NCBI GenBank assembly: GCA_014382685.1
Contig: JACNJG010000167.1
Coordinates: 1-5,538 of the forward strand
DNA length: 5,538 nucleotides
DNA from: Candidatus Cloacimonadota bacterium
Lineage (GTDB): Bacteria > Cloacimonadota > Cloacimonadia > JGIOTU-2
Reading direction: 5' to 3'
Under the pieces are notes generated by a model, which was not told the origin of the DNA, ran no database searches, and worked only from the letters and a program-made list of their open reading frames with translations. Below are positions 1 to 4,594 of the stretch, in pieces (within the stretch, counting starts at the first letter, position 1; every line of letters starts with the position of its first letter). Both the position numbers and the translations under genes were made by a program.

Positions 1-23
1 ATCAAGAATTAACTTATTCTTCT

Positions 24-49
24 CGTTCCCAAAGCCCTCTTTGGGAACG
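24..49. repeat. Perfect 11-bp inverted repeat (REP-like hairpin)
   Basis: CGTTCCCAAAG (24-34) and CTTTGGGAACG (39-49) are exact reverse complements around a four-base loop CCCT. The GTTCCCA...TGGGAAC core looks like short dispersed extragenic palindromes I recall from many unrelated bacteria. That family assignment is from memory and untested. No T-run follows the right arm, so it is a poor intrinsic terminator. Confidence 0.7.
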
Positions 50-124
50 CATTATTCCTGCTAATTATACTCACTCGAGAGGTCATGGACAATTCTATGA
101 CACAATAATCAGTCAGAGACCACC

Positions 125-140
125 ACCTGACTGTTCAGGT
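125..140. repeat. Small hairpin with competing upstream stem
   Basis: ACCTGA (125-130) and TCAGGT (135-140) pair perfectly around CTGT. CTGACTG (127-133), which overlaps this hairpin, is also the exact reverse complement of CAGTCAG at 110-116, so two mutually exclusive stems are possible. Both are short and could be chance. Confidence 0.3.
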
Positions 141-158
141 ATATCTGTAAATTACTTA

Positions 159-249
159 TCACAAGCTCTTCGATCCGCCTCCACTACACTTCAGTTTTCT
201 CCGCCAGCTGGCGGATACGCCCATACAGGACGCCGTGACGGGCTTGTGA
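159..249. repeat. 91-bp inverted-repeat element with internal 16-bp palindrome
   Basis: The outer arms TCACAAGCTC (159-168) and GGGCTTGTGA (240-249) pair over ten positions with a single G-T wobble at 167/241. Inside, TCCGCCAGCTGGCGGA (200-215) is a perfect 16-bp palindrome, and ATCCGCC (173-179) is the exact complement of GGCGGAT (210-216), giving an alternative inner stem. The interior is visibly more GC-rich than the surrounding sequence. This architecture suggests a small non-autonomous mobile or REP/BIME-like element; no transposase is present in the window. Confidence 0.5.
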
Positions 250-305
250 CAAGGTAATTCCACAAAAAAAGGGAATCCAGTATTTTTCTTAATTATATTT
301 TCTGA

Positions 306-332
306 ATCCGTGTTCATCCGTGAAAATCCGTG
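306..332. repeat. Three ATCCGTG heptamers with exact 10-bp period
   Basis: ATCCGTG occurs at 306-312, 316-322 and 326-332, separated by the trinucleotides TTC and AAA. The exact 10-bp period puts all copies on about the same face of the helix. I recall closely similar ATCCGTG-triplet strings in intergenic DNA of many environmental genomes, with no function known to me. The units are too short and too few to be CRISPR. It lies about 140 bp upstream of the first gene. Confidence 0.6.
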
Positions 333-415
333 TCCTATTTTGTGTTTTATTTCGTCTCTTACGCTGAATGGATTGGTGATTTACGAGTGCATGCAATATT
401 ATATTTCTGAATTTT

Positions 416-443
416 TTGACTTAAAAAAACACATTCCAATAAT
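416..443 (+). promoter_or_regulatory. Possible sigma70-type promoter for the 470 gene
   Basis: TTGACT (416-421) matches five of six bases of a -35 box. AATAAT (438-443) matches five of six of a -10 box, with a 16-bp spacer. Initiation would fall near 450 and leave a leader of about 20 nt. If the host has a Bacteroidota-type primary sigma factor this consensus need not apply, and AT-rich DNA gives such matches by chance. Confidence 0.35.
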
Positions 444-469
444 GTCAAAAAACACGAAAGAGAGAGTAT

Positions 470-1183
470 ATGAAAAAGATTATTTTATGTGTAATGCTGA
501 TTTGTACTACTTTTGCGATGCTACATGCCCAGCATTCAGAATCCAATCCATTTCAGGACTATTATGCCGATCCGAATATTTCGAGCTTTGAGAATGCGTT
601 TAAGCATTATTCCGCCCAGCTTGCAGAGAATGAAGATGACGACAGCGCCCGTTTAATGCTGTCCTATTTATATGTGATCGAATTAGAGAGGATGCTTGAG
701 CAGTTTGAATCTCGTGTTGATTCACTTGCATCGAAATTTCAATTCCAGTATGCAAACCTGCTGCTTGAGCTCAGAAAGTTTGATGAAGCAATTGAGATTT
801 ATGAGATATTGAATACCAATTATCCGAATTGGTCCTGCCCGTGGAGGCATAAGGGTGAAGCATACTTCAAATCCGATGATCTGGTGCAAGCGGAAACTGC
901 ACTCCAAAAATCAATTGAAGCGCGAATTGAGCATTATGATGCTTATGTAATGCTTGCAGAAGTGCAGGAAGCAATGGGAAAAAATGACATAGCCCTTGCC
1001 ACCCTGGAAACAGGACTTTCATATAAAGGTAAGGATATAGAAGACCCTGATGAAGAGGTTGTGGACCTCGATGTACAATTTCTGTATCTCAGATTGTTAA
1101 AAGCAAATGACAAGCAAAATGAGTATGAACAACAGAAAGAGAAGTTGCAAAAAGCTGCCCCTGACGATGAGCGTTTGAGGTAA
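470..1183 (+). CDS. Exported TPR-repeat protein
   Basis: This 237-residue protein begins with a clear Sec signal peptide: Lys2-Lys3, a hydrophobic core at about residues 4-18, and likely cleavage after Ala20 in LHA-Q, with no lipobox. The mature part is helical and acidic. At least three tetratricopeptide-like units are visible at about residues 92-120, 123-154 and 156-186; the first carries the typical A-N-L-L...FDEAI-x-x-Y pattern and ends in NYPN. A charged helical tail closes the protein. TPR arrays bind proteins, so a periplasmic scaffold or chaperone role for envelope or secreted proteins is an inference. The start is supported by the purine-rich GAAAGAGAGAG at 456-466. The next gene begins 5 nt after the stop, which suggests co-transcription with the secreted hydrolase and perhaps a shared pathway. 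The exact partner cannot be read from sequence. Confidence 0.88.
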   Translation: MKKIILCVMLICTTFAMLHAQHSESNPFQDYYADPNISSFENAFKHYSAQLAENEDDDSARLMLSYLYVIELERMLEQFESRVDSLASKFQFQYANLLLELRKFDEAIEIYEILNTNYPNWSCPWRHKGEAYFKSDDLVQAETALQKSIEARIEHYDAYVMLAEVQEAMGKNDIALATLETGLSYKGKDIEDPDEEVVDLDVQFLYLRLLKANDKQNEYEQQKEKLQKAAPDDERLR

Positions 1184-1188
1184 ATTAG

Positions 1189-2715
1189 ATGAAAAAATAC
1201 ATTTGTTTTGTTATTGCAATTCTTGTGATCTCATCTTCTCTATTATATGCTCAGGAACCGCAGGGATATATTGAATTAAAGGAAGATAAGAAGATCGTGC
1301 GGGTGTGGGGAACTCATTATGAACGTGGCTATGCACAAGGATATTTGTTGTGTGACGAAATTACTGATGTGTTCTGCACATATTTTATCGGATATATTTT
1401 TAATAACAATGCCTATCTCTACGGTTTAACCAGAGCGAATTTTGAGCAGAGTTTTGTCGTTGACAATAAATATATCACAGAAGGTGATGGTCTGCTCGAT
1501 GGTATGGTTGCAGGGGGGCAGACATTGTATAACTATGTGTTGGAAAGAGATGTTGATGTTACTGATATCATGATGTGTAATTCCATTATAGATTTAGCCG
1601 ACGACAAAAGTCTTTTTTCTAATAATTCACTTTGTTCTTCCATTGCAAGCTGGGGCACAAGTACGATAAATGTACCCGAACTTTTGGGCGAAAGCATCAT
1701 AACCCGCTTTCTTGATTGGATTCCTCACAAATCACTCACGGATAACCACATTATACTGGTTTCGTTTCCATCAGAACCTGATGAGCAGAACTGGATATCC
1801 TTTACCTTTCCCGGTTTGTTCGGCTGCCTTTCTGCAATAAATGAGAACAGTGTGGGCTCCTTCTACAATGTCGGAAACAATAATTCCTATGATCCGCAGG
1901 ATACCTTTGAGCCAATATTTCTTTCTATAAGAAACGGCATTGAAGCATTGGATTATGACGGTTCAGGACAGTGCAATCCAATGGATGTAGCATATGCAGT
2001 AAACGACGATGTGCAACGGACGGGCTCGATAATGAATGTGATCAGTTCTACAGAAAAGGACAGCTTTGCACTTGTAATAGAATGTAATAATTATAAGGGA
2101 GTCACTGTCCGTACTCAAGCAGACAACACAGTTATTCCCGGCGATAACCTTGCTGCAACTAATCATTTCAGAAAATTATATACGCCTGTTTATTGTTACA
2201 GATATGAGGGCATTGTAGATTCGCTGGACATAAGCACTTTCATCGATCCTGACAGAAGCTGGTCTTTGCTTTCCGGTGCCGCAGGTATCTCATCCAATAT
2301 TCAGGCAATTCAGTATATTCCATTAACCGGTACGATCTTATGGTCGGCAAGAACAGGTAGTGTACCGGCATATTTGCTCGCCCCAACCTCCTTTACAACA
2401 GATGAACTGTTTGAGTATGTCAGTGTTGATGATCCAACACCCGATCAAGATGTAGAACTTCTCATCAAGGAAATATTTCCTTATCCTGCCCAAAACGAGA
2501 TCAATATTGCCTATTTCTCAAAAAAAGCACAAAATGTTTTATGGACTTTGTATGATGTAAGAGGAAGAAAAATTTACCAACAGGAAATTCGTACAATTGC
2601 CGGTGAGAATGATTTTACTTTCGATATCTCCGAACATACTTCTTCAGGATTGTACATCATAAAAATAAGCGATAATGTTGTGAGTGCTGCAGAAACAATA
2701 CTTATATTAAGGTAA
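1189..2715 (+). CDS. Secreted C45-type Ntn-hydrolase with T9SS sorting domain
   Basis: A 508-residue exported protein. Residues 1-21 form a signal peptide (cleavage after LYA, before Q22). Residues about 28-400 resemble the C45/acyl-CoA:6-aminopenicillanate acyltransferase-like Ntn hydrolases: the N-terminal GTHYERGYAQG motif (41-51), a likely nucleophile Cys149 in SLCSSIASWG, a G-x-x-G-C-L-S-A-INENSVG strand region (about 209-223), and TNHF (324-327), whose Asn usually helps form the oxyanion hole. By family analogy, autocleavage before Cys149 would release an alpha chain (22-148) and expose the catalytic Cys; the reaction would be hydrolysis or transfer on an amide or peptide-like bond. The substrate is unknown. 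Residues about 426-508 form a type A T9SS C-terminal domain: FPYPAQNEI (430-438, where YPNP is usual), LYDVRGRKI (454-462) and SGLYIIKI (486-493). The product is therefore expected at the cell surface or outside the cell. GAGG at 1177-1180 lies 8 nt before the ATG. Confidence 0.85.
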   Translation: MKKYICFVIAILVISSSLLYAQEPQGYIELKEDKKIVRVWGTHYERGYAQGYLLCDEITDVFCTYFIGYIFNNNAYLYGLTRANFEQSFVVDNKYITEGDGLLDGMVAGGQTLYNYVLERDVDVTDIMMCNSIIDLADDKSLFSNNSLCSSIASWGTSTINVPELLGESIITRFLDWIPHKSLTDNHIILVSFPSEPDEQNWISFTFPGLFGCLSAINENSVGSFYNVGNNNSYDPQDTFEPIFLSIRNGIEALDYDGSGQCNPMDVAYAVNDDVQRTGSIMNVISSTEKDSFALVIECNNYKGVTVRTQADNTVIPGDNLAATNHFRKLYTPVYCYRYEGIVDSLDISTFIDPDRSWSLLSGAAGISSNIQAIQYIPLTGTILWSARTGSVPAYLLAPTSFTTDELFEYVSVDDPTPDQDVELLIKEIFPYPAQNEINIAYFSKKAQNVLWTLYDVRGRKIYQQEIRTIAGENDFTFDISEHTSSGLYIIKISDNVVSAAETILILR

Positions 2716-2721
2716 AAATTT

Positions 2722-3366
2722 ATGAAACTTACTTCTGTCATAATTTTGCAAAATCTCTATTACATCGGCACAGCCATTGGTTTTATCATCAAAGAGATAT
2801 TCTGGTTGCGGCTGGTACTTATTATTGCGGGACTTTGTATGATAGCACGCGGTATAATTCTGCAGGACTATGTGATCGTTTTCTGGATGTCTCTCTTTGC
2901 AGTGATCAACCTTGTTCAAGTCATACGCATCCTACTTGAGAATAAAGAAGTGCATATTGACGAGGAAATTCTCGATCTTTATAAAAAAATATTTTCCAAT
3001 ATGACCTCAAAGGAGTTCATGCTTTTCTGGAAAATGGGAGAAGAGAAAAAACTCCATAAGGGTCAATATATCTGTCATGATAATGTAAAGATAGATGAGG
3101 TCATTCAGATCATTGACGGCACTACAGTTGTGAAGAAGAATGGCAAAATCGTTGCTCATCTGTCAAGAGGATATTTTGTCGCAGAAATGCAGTATCTTAT
3201 GGGGGAAAATCCCTCTGCAGATGTGATCGCTGAAAATAATGTGCGCATAATTTCATGGAAGCACGGTAAATTAGCACGTCTGAAAGAAACCTATCCAAAC
3301 CTTTATAATAAATTCCACCTTATACTCAGCAAAGATCTTACCTATAAATTAAAACGCTACTTATAA
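2722..3366 (+). CDS. Popeye-like membrane protein with cyclic-nucleotide-binding-like domain
   Basis: A 214-residue protein with three hydrophobic segments (about 5-24, 28-45 and 50-72) followed by a cytoplasmic cNMP-binding fold (about 92-205). The junction INLVQ...ILLENKEVHID...LYKKIFSNM (62-94) is the layout I associate with the Popeye domain (POPDC) family, in which three helices lead into a short helical linker and a CNB-type beta barrel. CNB features visible are the K-G-Q turn (113-115), the IIDGTTVVKKNGK hairpin (130-142), FVAEMQYL (152-159) and the final helices up to DLTYKL. The phosphate-binding cassette is unusual: Glu155 is kept, but the Arg of classical CRP/PKA pockets is replaced by Pro164 in GENPSADV. 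Classical cAMP binding is therefore uncertain. There is no DNA-binding helix-turn-helix, so it is not a CRP-type regulator. TTAAGG at 2707-2712 lies 9 nt before the start. It is probably cotranscribed with the pore-loop/RCK_C gene 10 nt downstream, a likely functional partner. Confidence 0.8.
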   Translation: MKLTSVIILQNLYYIGTAIGFIIKEIFWLRLVLIIAGLCMIARGIILQDYVIVFWMSLFAVINLVQVIRILLENKEVHIDEEILDLYKKIFSNMTSKEFMLFWKMGEEKKLHKGQYICHDNVKIDEVIQIIDGTTVVKKNGKIVAHLSRGYFVAEMQYLMGENPSADVIAENNVRIISWKHGKLARLKETYPNLYNKFHLILSKDLTYKLKRYL

Positions 3367-3376
3367 GAAGGACACT

Positions 3377-4156
3377 ATGAATTTAATCTTTTTTGTTATT
3401 ATTGTCATTATTTCCTTAACAGTGGTACGCGTAGGCGCAGTTGCCTTTAAACTCACCGGAATTGAATGGACAATCGCCAAATTCCAGGCGCTTTCCTGTT
3501 TTACAAGTACGGGATTTACTACAAAGGAATCAGAGCTTATCGTAAAGAACCAGCAGCGGCGGAAAATCGCCACAATACTAATGGTCTTCGGGCATGCAGG
3601 GTTTGTTTCACTCATCGCAACCTCTGTGAATTCTCTACGCCCTTCACAGCTTGTGCATAAAGTGTTTCAGCCCATCATCCATCTCGATAAGCTTCCGACA
3701 TTGTCCGTTCTAATAAATATTGTGATCATTGCACTTTTTTGCTGGATCATTTTTTTTCTCTTTTCTCATACAAAATTATCTAAAAAACTCACAAAGGTTA
3801 TCCAGAATTTCTTTTTGAGAAAAAACATCATCACCCGCACTTATGTGCAGGATCTCGTAACTTCTTCAGGTGGATTCGGTATTATAAATATAGAAGTGAC
3901 GAAGCACAGTGAGTTGTATCACATGAATTTGTCTGATGTAGAAAAAAAGTATCCTGTTATGAAGATCCTCGCTATTGAGCGCGGCAGAAATATCATAACA
4001 AATCTCACTGATGAAACAAGAATTCTGCTTAGAGATAATATCATCTCCTACGGTAAAATCGATGAGATTAAAAAAGCCCTTCATCAGCGTATGATCGACA
4101 AAGTGAAGGATAGTGTCAGCAATCGTAAAAAGAATAAAATCAAAAAGAAAAAATGA
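3377..4156 (+). CDS. Pore-loop membrane protein with TrkA_C (RCK_C) domain
   Basis: A 259-residue inner-membrane protein. A first helix (about 2-25) is followed by a re-entrant-loop-like segment FQALSCFTSTGFTT (36-49), which resembles the selectivity-loop motifs of Trk/Ktr/HKT potassium transporters (the S/T-T-G-F-T/S-T pattern). A second helix (about 63-84) completes a single M-P-M unit, and a further helix lies at about 106-130. Residues about 172-236 match a TrkA_C/RCK_C regulatory domain (YHMNLSDVE..., the hydrophobic core KILAIERGR, and NIISYGKIDEIKKAL near the end). The tail is lysine-rich (KKNKIKKKK). There is no RCK_N/Rossmann domain and only one M-P-M instead of four, so it would have to oligomerise to form a pore. 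Transport has not been shown for this family as far as I know. A strong ribosome site, GAAGGA (3367-3372), lies 4 nt before the ATG. It follows the Popeye-like gene closely. Confidence 0.82.
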   Translation: MNLIFFVIIVIISLTVVRVGAVAFKLTGIEWTIAKFQALSCFTSTGFTTKESELIVKNQQRRKIATILMVFGHAGFVSLIATSVNSLRPSQLVHKVFQPIIHLDKLPTLSVLINIVIIALFCWIIFFLFSHTKLSKKLTKVIQNFFLRKNIITRTYVQDLVTSSGGFGIINIEVTKHSELYHMNLSDVEKKYPVMKILAIERGRNIITNLTDETRILLRDNIISYGKIDEIKKALHQRMIDKVKDSVSNRKKNKIKKKK

Positions 4157-4175
4157 AAAAGGTTTTGCTCGGTGA

Positions 4176-4182
4176 TTTTTTC
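4176..4182 (+). promoter_or_regulatory. Candidate -1 slippery heptamer T TTT TTC
   Basis: In the frame of the ATG at 4153-4155, which overlaps the preceding TGA stop (ATGA, 4153-4156), the codons around here read GAT TTT TTC, giving a textbook X-XXY-YYZ slip site. A -1 slip would move ribosomes into the frame of the 4188-4577 reading frame, which is open from 4176. A weak upstream SD-like AAGG (4159-4162) is 13 nt away. No clear downstream stem is visible. The alternative is a simple one-base deletion in a T-run (mutation or sequencing error). Confidence 0.3.
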
Positions 4183-4187
4183 CCTCT

Positions 4188-4577
4188 ATGGTTATCGCTA
4201 GTGATCAGGAGTATGAAGTTTCTGTTGAATGGCAGATCGAAGTATCATATTTTCCAGTTCAGGAAATCGATCTGTTTTATGAACAAGTCGGCGTCATAAT
4301 GCCTAATCCCTTTGATCCGAATAGAGATAATTTGTGTGGTCTCTATTTTACAGCAAAAGAACAAAAAGAATATTCGATAAATATTTACAATGTGGCAGGG
4401 CAGTTCGTAAAAAGTGTTAATTCGGAATTTATTGAGCAAAAGCGGGAATCGCTCGTGTATCAGGCACAATGGAACGGGCGTAATGAAAAGAGCGTGATAT
4501 GCACTTACGGCTTGTATTTGTTTAAAATTAGTATAGAAAATAAAACGTACATAAAAAAAATGCTGATATTGCATTAA
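4188..4577 (+). CDS. Short protein with T9SS/FlgD-like sorting domain, possibly a remnant
   Basis: This 129-residue frame is almost entirely a C-terminal Ig-like sorting domain. MPNPFDPNRD (38-47) corresponds to the P-N-P-F-x-P entry motif, YSINIYNVAGQFV (62-74) to the central strands, WNGRNE (95-100) to the W-x-G-x-x turn, and YGLYLFKI (107-114) plus KKMLIL to the closing strands. About 35 residues precede it with no domain I recognise and no signal peptide, although sorting-domain cargo should be exported. The ATG at 4188 has no ribosome site. The better placed ATG at 4153, which overlaps the stop of the previous gene and encodes MKKVLL, is in another frame. The gene may be frameshifted, recoded, or the truncated end of a formerly larger secreted protein. 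It stands 17 nt before the porin-like gene. Confidence 0.55.
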   Translation: MVIASDQEYEVSVEWQIEVSYFPVQEIDLFYEQVGVIMPNPFDPNRDNLCGLYFTAKEQKEYSINIYNVAGQFVKSVNSEFIEQKRESLVYQAQWNGRNEKSVICTYGLYLFKISIENKTYIKKMLILH

Positions 4578-4584
4578 AATTAAT

Positions 4585-4590
4585 CGGAGG
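4585..4590 (+). promoter_or_regulatory. Strong ribosome binding site of the porin-like gene
   Basis: CGGAGG lies 4 nt before the ATG at 4595. It is the best Shine-Dalgarno match in the window and fixes the porin start. Its intactness suggests the gene has been under selection for strong translation until recently or still is. Confidence 0.7.
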
Positions 4591-4594
4591 TACG

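Larger units (their letters stand above)
1..469. other. Intergenic region rich in repeat-like elements
   Basis: No gene is convincing in these 469 bases. One plus-strand frame stays open from position 3 to a TAA at 255-257 (84 codons) with no ATG. Its translation is rich in Arg, Ser and Pro, runs straight through two palindromic elements and resembles no domain I know, so I do not call it a gene. The region instead holds a perfect hairpin (24-49), a small hairpin (125-140), a 91-bp inverted-repeat element (159-249), a triple heptamer repeat (306-332) and a possible promoter (416-443). It may be a landing zone for dispersed small repeats upstream of the operon. Confidence 0.6.

Noticed and set aside
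24..49. Intrinsic terminator
   Set aside because: The stem is strong but is followed by CATTATTCCT and lacks a T-run on either strand long enough for termination.
306..332. CRISPR array
   Set aside because: Units are 7 bp with 3-bp gaps and only three copies; there is no spacer-sized sequence and no cas gene in the window.
310..591. 93-codon plus-strand frame starting inside the ATCCGTG repeat
   Set aside because: It starts within the repeat, overlaps the signal peptide region of the TPR gene in another frame, has no ribosome site, and its second half is a frame shadow of that gene.
2707..2919. Minus-strand 70-codon frame over the start of the Popeye-like gene
   Set aside because: It is antisense to the membrane-helix region of a convincing gene, with no supporting features.
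2722..3366. CRP/FNR-type transcription factor
   Set aside because: There is no C-terminal helix-turn-helix, the chain ends right after the CNB-like fold, and three membrane helices precede it.
3361..3615. Minus-strand 84-codon frame opposite the pore-loop gene
   Set aside because: It lies wholly antisense to a well-supported gene (apart from its few overlapping end bases), has no domain or plausible translation signal, and fits a chance reverse frame.
4245..4574. Minus-strand 109-codon frame opposite the sorting-domain protein
   Set aside because: The plus-strand frame has recognisable sorting-domain motifs in order; the reverse product is a low-information string rich in Phe, Ile and Tyr typical of antisense AT-rich DNA.
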